From Pyxicephalus adspersus (Eukaryota; Chordata; Amphibia; Anura; Pyxicephalidae), in the NCBI RefSeq assembly GCF_032062135.1, contig NC_092869.1:48947371-49011370 (forward strand): a stretch of DNA of 64,000 nt. Direction: 5' to 3'. The position numbers and the translations under genes were made by a program. Below, one piece after another: positions 1-11,255 of the stretch. Within the stretch, counting starts at the first letter, position 1, and every line of letters starts with the position of its first letter. Under the pieces are notes generated by a model. It saw only the letters and a list, made by a program, of their open reading frames with translations. It was not told where the DNA came from and did not search any database.

Positions 1-1425
1 TGAAAGTGACCGGACCTGGAAATGTTCTGAATATGGGGGGTAAATGAGAGGGCAGAATGGAAGGTGACCCCAAGACAACGTGCCTGGGGGGGGGAATAAC
101 TAAAGGTTAATGTTTGCCCCTTCTACAAGCTGTGAAGAAAACCATTAGTATTTGTACCTTCCTGCTGCTGTGCACAATGCAGATCCCTCCTTTGCCTACT
201 GAGCAGCAGTCCCGCATGATGCATGATAATGCCAATGGCCTGGCATAACCTGAGGGCACGAGACATCTGGAATGGAAGTATAAAAGGCTGAACAGAATAA
301 AACTGGGTAATGAAGTTTAAAATAAATGACACCAGGGAACATGCGGTTGCCTCATGGGATCAGGAAGGAATTTTTTTCCCCTGTTGGAGTAAGTTGAACC
401 ATGTATTTTGTCTTCCTCTGGATCAACTATAGAAATATAAAGGTCAGTCTGGGAAATGCAGGCTTCCATTATGTTTATTTCCCTAGTGGTTGGACATGAT
501 GGTGTTTGGTGGAGATGTTTGTGCCCTGCCAGCATTTTGCAAAGAACGACCCTTGCTTTCTGTATGAAAACAGTGGTCTCACTGCAGTGATCCGACCTAA
601 AGGTCTGCAACAGGCTTATTCTCTGCTGATTGGAGAGTTCTATCTCAGCAGGGGCGTGTCCGACTTCTACACAGAGACCACAGCTTCCCAATATTCAGCT
701 TGGTGAATCAGGGCCACTCTGCTTTTCTTTGTTTCTCCATTCTTCTTTCCTTCTCTTCTCTATATATTCACATTTCTCTTGCAGCATGTTTTTGAAAATG
801 TTTATAAAAATTAATTTGGGGCTTGCACCATCTCCCTGCAATTTATTTTGTGCTGTTTGCTTATTGAAGGTCATTGCCGAATTACAAATGATTTTTTTTT
901 ACATTGTACGTTATATTTGAGTGCAGCGACGTGATGAGCGTTGGCTTTGGAAAATCTTGTTCAAGTGTTGAAGCGCTCGCAGATCATTACGCAAAGCTTG
1001 CCGAAATGGAAGATGTCTTCATTTCCGCCACAAAGTGATATCTCCGATGGGATCGGGTGTGGAGCCGGCACAGAGCAGACCTTTCTGTCATCCCCATAAA
1101 ATGACACCTTGTGCAGACCAGTCGTGGCTTGGGAGCCGTCATTCTGTCATTAAACTAGGATTTATATAATCCAATAGTCTTTCCAAATGGCCAAGCTCTC
1201 CCTCTATATATCTATTTTATTTAAATTTCATTTTAATTAAAATAACTCTACATCAAGACGCAAGGCTCATCAATGAGTAGAGAAAAAAAGTATCAGTTCT
1301 CTGTTCCATTGTTCTGTTTTTTGAGCAAAGTAGTAAAAACAATAATCATTTGTCTTATAAGATTTTGGTAGAATAGCACTAAATAATAGATTCACTGTCT
1401 GGTCAATATTATTTTATTGCATTCC
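1..1425. other. Gene-free flank, left end of window
   Basis: No exon-like ORF is supported; the short ORFs have no recognisable domains. A diverged dispersed repeat lies near 330-470. The stretch 915-1185 is unique-looking, of moderate GC, with no repeat signature, and could be conserved non-coding DNA, but no motif proves it. Confidence 0.6.
325..480 (-). repeat. Diverged dispersed frog repeat (fragment)
   Basis: Read on the minus strand, the block containing GGGAAAAAAATTCCTTCCTG followed by ATCCCATGAGGCAACC resembles a phrase that recurs across amphibian genomes in a common interspersed repeat. The identification is from memory of that phrase and the ends are not defined. It explains the 124-codon minus-strand ORF across 317-691, which is not a gene. 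Confidence 0.4.
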
Positions 1426-1499
1426 AATGCACATTCACCTTGGTATCATTTTCATAACTTTATGCAATGTCACAACACTTATTTCCATTTTCCCCCAAG

Positions 1500-2205
1500 A
1501 TCTTGAATTTTATGAATGGAGACATCCCAAAGATTCTCAATGGGGTTCAGGTCTGGGCTTTGTGGTGGCCAATCTGTGGGTGAATGTGAAGTCTCTGCTT
1601 CCTGAATCACTCCTTCCAAATTCAAGCCTGATGAATCCTGGCATTGTCATTTTGGAATATGGCCGGCCATCGGGTAAGAAGAAATCTACTGATTAAAAAA
1701 ACTAGTCATTCAGTATATTTAGTTAGTCAGCTGACCTCATTATATTTCTCAACCTAGATCTGACCAATTGGAGCAATCCCAAACCAAAACACTGCCCCCA
1801 CAGGCACCCCAGACCATAATACTACCCCCATGGACCCCAGACCATAATACTACCCCCATGGACCCCAGACCATACCACAGCCCCCACAAGCACCCCAGAC
1901 CATAACACTGCCCCCAGAGGTACCCCAGATCATAACACAGCCCCCACAGGTACCCCAAACCATACCACAGCCCCCACAAGCACCCAAGACCATAAAACTG
2001 CCCCAACAGACACCCCAGACCATAATACTACCCTCATTGACCCCAGACCATAAAACATCCCCATAGGTACCCCAAATCATAACACTGCCCCCATAGGTAC
2101 CCCAGATCATAACACTGCCCCCACAGGTACCCCAGATCATAACACTGCCCCCACAGGTACCCCAGATCATAACACTGCCCCCACAGGTACCCCAGATCAT
2201 AACAC
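1500..2205 (-). mobile_element. Tc1-like transposase fossil (DD34E type), C-terminal part
   Basis: On the minus strand, 1655-1625 encodes FQNDNARIHQA, matching the Tc1 motif FQQDNAP.HTA that carries the second catalytic Asp (codon 1646-1648). Further downstream, 1572-1516 encodes DWPPQSPDLNPIENLWDVS, the hallmark Tc1 motif with the catalytic Glu in PIE (codon 1536-1538). The two motifs are out of frame with each other (110 bp apart), so the copy is dead. N-terminal to them, in the expected order, lies the GGSVMVWG segment, here expanded into a tandem array (1770-2205). The DNA-binding N-terminus and the terminal inverted repeats were not found. Motif identity is secure; the exact ends are not. 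Confidence 0.85.
1770..2205 (-). repeat. 27-30 bp minisatellite built from Tc1 transposase sequence
   Basis: About 14-15 head-to-tail copies of a roughly 30-bp unit; the right half (2075-2205) is nearly homogeneous, with the + strand core CCCCAGATCATAACACTGCC. On the minus strand each 30-bp unit reads as ten residues, GGSVMIWGTC and variants. Several left-hand units are 28 bp and break the frame. GGSVMVWG is itself a conserved Tc1 transposase segment, and the array sits where that segment belongs relative to the FQNDN and PIENLW motifs, so the array arose by amplification inside the transposase ORF. Confidence 0.9.
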
Positions 2206-3408
2206 ATATGTAAAAATGTTAAACCTAATATAAACCTTATAACAGTGTTGGCAAATAGGTTTTAGATGTTTGGTAACAAAGTCCGGAGGCAGTAGTGATC
2301 TCTGTAAGTAGTAAAACATACCAGTAAGTATTAGACCTGTATAACATGATGAAATATGTCCGATGATGAGTTCACCTGGGGTCCAAAAAAAATAAAAACC
2401 GCCTCATGTGCTAAATGCAAAACCTCATTCCATCATCTTCCATCTTCTTCTACAACATATGATTTGTCCACAATCACAGGTGCATCATAAACATTATTTA
2501 TGAAATAGCTGCACTGTAAAACAACTCATTAACCTTCATATATTACAATAACCATGTTTGCAAAGTCCTATGGACCCCTCTTGGCATTCTTTGGGTCTCC
2601 TCCTCCCACAAGGTGCAGCTCGTCCTCGATTCCACAGTCTCTGCACCCTCCATGAATGTGTTTTCAGGACTTTTATTTGAAGCAGAGTATTAGCTGCGGG
2701 GTTTGACGCTTTCATTTTCCAAGGTTTACTCTGGATTTAATCACTGGTGCCTTCTGCGCTGAAAATGTAGAGACCAACCACTAAATTTATGCATCAGCTA
2801 ATATTTCATGGAGAAATAAAGATATGTAAGCGACTGACAGAAAAAGGCTGGTGGAGATTTCCATGTCACATCATTAATCTCTTATACAGTTATAAAAATG
2901 CAATAAACTATGTGGCCAGACAGATTTACGGCTTAAGCGGTGCAGCCCCCTCTATTGAACTGTACGCTCCTAGCCATGTAATAGACAGTAACTCCCATAC
3001 AATGTGCCAGGGGTTCCAGGACTTATAGTTGACTAGTATGGAACCTATATTGGATTAGTGCATTGATGAATGGAGTAATCCATACTACTTATAGTCGGTA
3101 TTTACTTACCATAAGCCATGGGTATGAGGTTCAAGTTTGACCCCCAACAATGGTCCAATTTAAAATTCAGCTATTCGCCATCACCTTATGCAGGAATCTG
3201 AGTGGACCAGCTCTTCCCCCTTTGTATCTTACCAACGATCTCACAGACCAGAACCCAGAATGTGCACTTGTTGAACCTGAAGTGAATAGATCTTGAGCAT
3301 TTTCACCCATCACTAGTAAGTATTTTAGGGCTTTTGGCATCTAAGCTAATTTTCATTCACTTTGCATACAAAAGCAGCTCAGTGGCTCTCACAAGCTGTT
3401 CAATGCAA
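2206..3408. other. No gene or clear repeat seen
   Basis: AT-rich unique-looking sequence. No exon, RNA gene or transposon motif was recognised. Confidence 0.5.
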
Positions 3409-3412
3409 CTAA

Positions 3413-3835
3413 AGCTACCTACACACTTCCAATTATTATCGTTGGAAAACGAACGACGAACGTTCTTGCACGATATATATGAACGATCGTATAGCACCGA
3501 TCCTGCACATAGAGATAACGACACGATCGTTCGTAGATATTGTACACACAATAGATACGATCGTTTGAGCGATAGAGGAACTATGTGCACGACAGGAAAG
3601 TGAACGGACGTTCGTTCATCACGCATGCTCTGAACATGGACGATCAACGAACGATCGTACACACGAACGATGTTCAGCGATCGTCGTCCAATCCGATCCG
3701 TCGGTCCGGTCGTTCGTTTCCAGCGACTTTCCTCGTTCGTCGGCGTCGTTGGTTACTTTTTTACGAACGATTTTTTGCCCAATCGATCGTTCGTCGTTCG
3801 ATTGGAACTATAAAAATTGGAAGTGTGTACGCACC
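3413..3835. mobile_element. TTAA-type MITE, family A copy 1
   Basis: A 423-bp element with inverted ends: the left AGCTACCTACACACTTCCAA pairs with the right end, whose reverse complement is GGTGCGTACACACTTCCAA. It is flanked by CTAA (3409-3412) and TTAA (3836-3839), consistent with a TTAA target duplication with one mutation, as in piggyBac-like elements. The interior is very rich in the palindromic motifs GATCGTTCG and CGAACGATCG. There is no transposase ORF, so the element is non-autonomous. Internal blocks at 3471-3495 and 3541-3565 match the 45-bp satellite monomer found at 51962-56350. Confidence 0.8.
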
Positions 3836-3839
3836 TTAA

Positions 3840-6800
3840 GAGAAGCATCAAGATAAACTCTTTAAGCAAATGAAAGCCAACAAAACAACACAAGTCCACT
3901 CAGAAGAACCTAAATGCATATTGCAATAGACTTTCTGCACTTTGTGTGCTTGTGGCCTACTGATGGCCCAACTTTCAGTATTATTTGCCATTATTTAGCT
4001 TTTTCTGATCTTCTGTTAGTGTTTATGAAACAGACAGTTCAGCCTATTTTCTATGGATTACAATAGGATATAGTATAACAACAATAAAGTACTTCAGTAG
4101 TGATAAGGAAAATTGGGTTTTCACTGAAGTCAATGGAGAACTTGGTATTTGGTGGTTTTCAAATGGTGGAATGGGCATTACAAGACCTAATACCATCCTG
4201 GACCTGAGCTTGTACCCCTCCTTAATCCTATCCTCTAACTAACAATACAAAGAACAATATTGAAATAATAGACTGTGATGCCTGACCTTACTGAGTCCAG
4301 CAAAACCCCATACAGATGTCCGAGGATTGTCCCTGGAATCAACATATTGTCATGGTTTTCAATGGAAGATAAATAAAGGAGTGCTGTACACACAGCAATG
4401 TTCTATTCTATGGAGAGGGGAGAAGGAAAGAGAAGTGACTGGCACCCCCATTGTATTCTCCTCCATACGAGTGAACAGCGGACATTCCTGGTCACTCATT
4501 TATCAATCCACCATGTGATTAGCTGTATGATTTAGTCCTTCCACTAAGAAATACTTTTGCTTACATTTCTGGGAAAACATAGCTTGTCATCTGACAATGA
4601 AGCTGCTTCTGTGGCATAAAACTCCGACCAGAACCACTGCGCCAGATATGATGGTAGTAGTACCACCCGCAGGTCATTGTCCATGTTCTCCAAGTTGTGT
4701 GATTATGGTAGGACATTGTAGTCAAGGCATTCAGGTTAAAACATCTTTGCCCAAAAGGTATTTTATCATCAGAAGAGTTGTTTGCACTTCAATGTCTCTC
4801 TTGTACTTTGAACTCCAATGTAGTTAGGTGCGTTAAGAGATTATTTCTAATTGGTTGCTAAATTGATCCATTTGGCAGATTTTGCATCTCAGTGACATAG
4901 TGGAACACTTGGTCCCATAGATTCTTAATAGATAGAGGTTGCATTCTATTCTGATAAATGGAGCAACAACAGAGGTGTTCAGTTCTTATTTGTATGTCAA
5001 ATTGGACACAGACCTTCTTGTAGGACTTCTGAGTCATTTCAGGTCCTGCTTGGCCAATATTAACATTTGCCCCTTTATGCATTTTCAAGCCAACCCTTCT
5101 GAATCTTTACCTGCCAATCACCACTCAAAACCAGTTTCTGCACTTTGGAAACCTCTCCTAGGCTTCCCACTGGCCTTGTCGGCAGGTCACCAGCACCTGT
5201 CTCCTCAAAAGGGTTCCATAACCTAATTGTTTTCCTGACTAGCTTATATATAAATAAATATATTCATAATCAAACTCAGCAAGCAAGTCTCTGGTCATCT
5301 TAGTCATGTTAGCACATTTCACAGTTTTCCAGCTTTCATACTTCCACCATGCCCCCCAAAAACAGAGCAGATCTCCATTATGGCTTCCCAGAAGGCCCTA
5401 CCACAACAAAGATGTCTCCCAATGTGGCGGGGTGTGTGGAATAATGTCTGAGCACGTAAATTATTGCTGTTCAGAGGCCAACAAGCACTGGTTCCCATGC
5501 CATAAAGTAACGCATTGCATTGGCAGGGCTGCTACTTTAAATCACCACCTGATTTTCGGGAGGTCGATTGGTTCACATAGAGAGCGCAGCTTTCAGAGCG
5601 GAGCTGTGAGAACACGTTTTTAATTACCCTGGTTCTGGGTGGTCTCTTAGTTGCCCTTCACCTCTACCTGTGTGGAGAGGCTTTGGTGCAAACACTCTGA
5701 GAAATGTTCAGCAGGTGCTGCGTCTGATTATAATTTTCCGGTCCCCCATAACTGTTACAGACTGTGGCCTAGACTTGCTAATCCTCAAAAATTTGCCTTC
5801 TCTAAAGTGACAACACTCCCCCCCTCCTTCCCGTGAAACAAGGATGGCTGACTTGGAGGCAGCTGTATGAATTTCTCAAGATAACACGCCAAACGCATAG
5901 CAAAACATGATTTCTGGTGCCAGTTTGGCAAAGGTTTGTTTTAAGAAGTCTTCATTTTCTTATTGGTTTTATTTTTTTTTTAAAAATGTTACCGGTGCTA
6001 AGTCAACGGCCACCACGTACGTTTCTTCAGCTGGTCTAGTCTGGAGATTTTTTCTTCCCCCTAAACCACTAAATTCAGTGTGGCCGCCTTAAAGCAGCAA
6101 TCCGGCTGAGATATAAAATAAGAGAGAAAAAAATCCAATTCCGCATAGCTTACTTATTAACCCGTCAGGGCTGGGAAACGTGATCCTTACTCCCGAGGAC
6201 GGCAAATGTTGGATCTAAATTGGGTTTTTTGGGTGTTTTTTTATGTTATTGTTTCATTTTAAAGATCAGAAGTCTCACATGACAATATCTTATCTAATAT
6301 GTGATTGTGTGGAAGTTGGAGCGGATAAAAGGGACCTGCCAGGGTTTTAGCTGCTTGTTTGTGCAATTCCATTCTTGTCAAAGGTTTGGCAATGTAATCC
6401 GAGCACAGGTCATATGCAGCATATTGTTTTGTTCAGTACACCGATGGAAATACTTCCGTGTAGGGATTCCATCAAATTATATTACATGTAAACCAAACTT
6501 TCTGCCTTGGACAATATACAAAGCTCCATCCTGCTGCTCTGTTCCAAAATTGATCTGTAAGGAGGACAATTTAATAAAGCTAATTCAGTCTGATAGATAA
6601 GGAAGATCAGGATATAAATCCTAACTAAATGATATTTATTTTCTAAACACACTCATACAAATGTGTATCATAACAACGGGGTATTACGTAGCCTAAATCA
6701 TGGCTGCTGGCTTCAACTATTACAACATGTGCAGATAGAAATCACATTTTTATTTGTTTGGATTTCCTGTGAATGGGCATGCAATGCAAAGTGAATCCTT

Positions 6801-9800
6801 ACATTCATTAAGCTAAGTGAATTATCCCTTAGGAGGTGATAATATACCTTAGTAAGTAAACTGCTTAAATTCATTTAGTCAATTAGTCTTTTTTATCTGA
6901 AGCCTGTGAGACAAAGTGGCAGAGCTGGAGAACAACTGGAAGACAGGCAGACCTCTAAAAGACCGCATAAGACATTAAAAAAAGTTCCACTTTAGGGAAA
7001 CACCTTTGGGGGGACTTTCAGTGAGTTTGAGCTCTTCCCAGGTGAGAAGAATTTAAAGCAGAAAGAAAGTTCCACGTTTAAGATTAGACTATCAGGCTGG
7101 TTATTATTGTAGGAAGAGACTGGCTATGTCCTTTCTGATAAAATCTCTCCTACCTGCCTGCCTTGGCAAAAAAGCTGAGCCGTGCGCCAGTACCCGGCAT
7201 TCGACTTATATCATCCTGGCCCGGCCAAGCAGGATGGCCAAAGATCACGAGGAGAAAGCAAAGAAATGAGGAATATGGCGAGACACCCCACAGGGTAATG
7301 GGGACAGGTACGTAATGCAAGGTTTAATTTTAAGGGCTTGCCAAGCTCCAGGGTTCCTGATGAAGAGATGAGAAGGCCGATGAGGTGCAGGACCTTCTTC
7401 AGAAACTGGTAAGCAGGACAATGATCCCAATACATTACTATAGATTCTGAATTAGTAGGTCAGGCTCAATGCTGGGATTCGGTTTTTGTTTCTCTGTAGT
7501 GTGTTTTTGTTCTTTTTGTCCCCTGACTGTCCCAATGTTTTATTCCCTCACTAAATTCTTCAGCATTGGCAGAGTTCTTGGGTTATCCAATGGCTTCTGT
7601 GATTGGCACAGAGGAACAAATTGAGAACTATGAAGAAGGGGATAATATTTATTCCGTCCTTGTCCTGATGATGATGGAAGTCAAACTAGGGCCTTCTCAG
7701 ACCCGTGCTTCTCCTCTTTGCCCATTGATATCTATCTATTCATATGTTATCTATCCATCTATTTACTATCCACCTATCTATGGAGGGCAACAACATGCTC
7801 TTATCTAACCCTAGCTTATCGCAGTGGCAAGCACTCTTCATTTAGAGAGTAATCTTTGGCTGGGTAAGTAGTAAAGGCCTTTGGTGTCCTCCATTGTTCT
7901 TGTGTCCCCTATGGAGGTTCCAGAATGGGGTTAGGCTATTGGATAAAACCTAGATTCACCTTTAGGCCCCAGATTTATTCAACTTGACTCTTGTATCCTT
8001 TCCAATACTCTTCTGGAGTTATTTTCCACCCTCGCCCTACCTGTGGAGGAAATAGCCCGGTTATTGGGGTTAGCTGAATTATATTACAGCACAATAAACT
8101 CATATACCTGGCACATTTTGGGGTGTTAATCAGCCCCTCTGGGTGATAAGGGATTAGTAGGGAAAAAATTTCAAATATGTCAACCAAGTGTCCACACCAT
8201 CAGCAGCCACTTAATGACGGCACTGTTAACCTTTTTTCTTGTTTTTGTGCAAAACAAATTAAACCGTACACCTTCCTGTTCTGTTCTTGGCAGATGTCTT
8301 TGACCTTTCAAGGTGAGCAAACTCATTTCATTAACAATGAAGCTGTTATTCATACCTCTGCTATTAAAAATCGCTGCTAAAGATCTGTCCAAGGATGATC
8401 CTGCTGGCTGAGCAGTTTTCTCCAATAAAAACCAAAAGCATTGCCGTTGTTTTGAATAGTGAGGAAGGTTCCGATCTCTTGGTTCCTAGGTAGGTTGCTC
8501 CGTTACCTCCACCCCAGTGGCAAGTACTTACCCGGCCCTAGCTTACTTTAAGTGCCGGAGCTTACCCCCTAAATGAATAGGAGTGCTGGCTACTAGGGTA
8601 AGCTAGGGTTGGATAAAAGGTCTTCCTAGGGTTAAGGCTGGTATTACAGAGCACCTAAACTGATATATTGATCTTTGGAACAGAGGGGCAGATTATCCAG
8701 TCTGGGAGGGCTTTAATAAATCAAGCCCAGTAAGGGCAGTCAGGAAAGGGCAGAACTGGGGGTAAGGAAAGTTATGCAGCGGGTGATGCTTTTATTATGA
8801 GACTCCTATGGAGGTGAACATTGAAAGTTCCATTGAAATCATCATGCATGCTGCTGGACCCCGTCCTGAAGGCACTTGAACCTGGCAAGTTCCAGCTATG
8901 GGAGAACCCCAACACTTCACTTACCACCATATATTGCTTTGTGTCAAAGTGATTAGTTGCCAGGCCCAAGTGCTGTCATATGGGGTTTGCTGGCAACATG
9001 CACCATGTTATGTTACTTTCACCCTGCTCATCAACTTTAAACCTACATAGGGGCCCCATAAAAAGCAACCTCTGCCGCCAGAATATAGGGAATGTAAGTA
9101 CCAACTTTAAAGTGAACCTGTGACATTATCTAGCATGAGTAAAGTACACATTCATTTCAACTTTAATCAACTATCAATGATCACCATTTATTCTAGTTAT
9201 GTCTCATGCAAAACATTGAATTTGTTATTAAAGATTGATAGCATAAATGCCCCAAATTATCTCAATTTAAGTTTTTTTGCGACATTACAAGAGAGGGATG
9301 GGCAAATGCTGTGAGCAAAAAGGTCTTACTGCCTTGAATTGTGACAACAATGAAACGTTGCTGACACCTTTATTAGTGTGATGAAGCTCCTTGGTTGTCA
9401 ATGCAATATCCTGTGGGTGGCTCAGTGACCAGGCTGCATTGCTTTAGTGTCCTGGGGAATAGTGAGGTCACCGACCTTCATGTGATGGCTGCAAGCCTGG
9501 ATGGCATGGCTGCTTAACAGAAATACTTTGACATGTAGGACGGTTTACACATTGGTGCATTTCAACTGCGTAAGCCACTTGCCTGCAATTCAGCTTTTTT
9601 TTTGTTAAGCAATCATGTTCTTTATTCACCATAAGTTTTATTGTTAGAAAAATAGATTTCTACACACTTGATTTCCCAGTCTGCATGTGGTCTGTGCATG
9701 CCGAAGCTCCAGAGGAACTGTTCGTACATTCTTTGCTCGTATATTTCTATCAGGTTATGCCCCACAAATTGCTGCAAATATTTATTTTACAGATCCCACG

Positions 9801-10590
9801 AAAAGTTACGACAAGCTAAATCTTTCAAACAGGAAACATCATTTAAGAGTCACTTAAATCATTTTATGGCCCATTGTCTTTCCCTGCAGGACCGATCTGC
9901 TGGCTGATATTTACTGTAATTGGAACACAAGTTAGCAGTAAAACGAAGATTTACAGCGGCATGTGAATATCACAATAGACAAACATGATCTCCAAAATCA
10001 ATACATCTAGAAAATAGAGAACGGAATGGCTGGAGCTGGAATCTAAACTTTTTTTGGTAGGAAAAAGAAAGACAATTAATGTTTTTGACAAGCCCTTCGG
10101 ACGCGAGCTATTAGAGGCGTTTAGGAAGAAATTCGCTCATCTGTCCTCAGAAAACCTTGTCCAAGCCTTATTTTGGGAAGGAAGGAACAGCACTCCACAT
10201 ACATTTTGTGCAATCGTCCTATTGGTTATTCTTTGCAACTCGGTTTTCTAATTACAGGGCTCAGAACCGCTGATTTCGAGGAGCCAAATGTTTGTTTAAA
10301 AAGGAAACCTACAGAGGCAACACAAAGGGCCCAGTCCCATGAGGACAATTCATGCTGCAATTCTGCATGCCGTATGTCTGCTCAGTGGAGAATACCAACA
10401 CATAGCCCATTGGGGGCCAACAGGCTTCTCCGGGCCATCCAAGTGGGTGATTAATTAAGTAGCGAGAACATAGACGGTTAGCATAGCCTTTGGAGGAGTT
10501 CTGCAATTGGCAAAATCAAAGGGCCAAGAACAATAAAATGGAACATAGTAGGTCTTCATTTTCTAAAACAACCCCCAACACCCGCACATT
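3840..10590. other. Gene-free intergenic region
   Basis: No supported exon. It holds a degenerate (TATC)n microsatellite at about 7722-7785 and a lone MITE family-D end (GGGCTTTAATAAATCAAG-like) at about 8698-8730. The stretch 9600-10260 is unique-looking, with homeodomain-like AT-rich cores among GC-moderate sequence, and is a weak candidate for conserved non-coding DNA. The many short ORFs show no domain. Confidence 0.5.
7722..7785. repeat. Degenerate (TATC)n microsatellite
   Basis: Interrupted TATC/ATCT repeats are visible (TATCTATCTATTC, TATCTATCCATCTA, CCACCTATCTATGG). Confidence 0.75.
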
Positions 10591-10715
10591 CTCACTCATT
10601 ACATAGTTGTATTACCTGTGGACCCTGACAGTAGAATTGTTTGACTTTTAACTCCATGGCAGTCTCTCCAAACTTTTGGGAATGGAGAACTTTATTGGTA
10701 AGACTATTAAGCTGA

Positions 10716-11250
10716 GTGTCTGGGTCTGTACACCTGCTGTGCCCATGATGAGGGGCCCCTACCATCCCTGAACTAAGTTTCCAGGTCTTCACTCCTGCAG
10801 TGCCCATTATGAGGGGCCCCTACCAACTCTAAACTAAGTTTCCAGGTCTTCACNNNNNNNNNNNNNNNNNNNNNNNNNNNNNNNNNNNNNNNNNNNNNNN
10901 NNNNNNNNNNNNNNNNNNNNNNNNNNNNNNNNNNNNNNNNNNNNNNNNNNNNNNNNNNNNNNNNNNNNNNNNNNNNNNNNNNNNNNNNNNNNNNNNNNNN
11001 NNNNNNNNNNNNNNNNNNNNNNNNNNNNNNNNNNNNNNNNNNNNNNNNNNNNNNNNNNNNNNNNNNNNNNNNNNNNNNNNNNNNNNNNNNNNNNNNNNNN
11101 NNNNNNNNNNNNNNNNNNNNNNNNNNNNNNNNNNNNNNNNNNNNNNNNNNNNNNNGTGCCCATTATGAAGGGCCCCTACCATCCCTGAACTAAGTTTCCA
11201 GGTCTTCACACCTGGAGTGCCCATTATGAGGGGCCCCTACCGTCTTTGCT
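10716..11250. repeat. 61-bp minisatellite interrupted by an assembly gap
   Basis: The unit runs from GCCCATTATGAGGGGCCCC through ACTAAGTTTCCAGGTCTTCA to the next GCCCAT, 61 bp. Two copies lie left of the gap (10740-10853) and about one and a half right of it (11156-11250). The gap lies in phase with the array, so the missing bases are probably more copies. Not coding. Confidence 0.9.
10854..11155. other. Assembly gap (302 N)
   Basis: A run of N inside the 61-bp minisatellite. The gap length may be an estimate. Confidence 1.
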
Positions 11251-11255
11251 AGATT

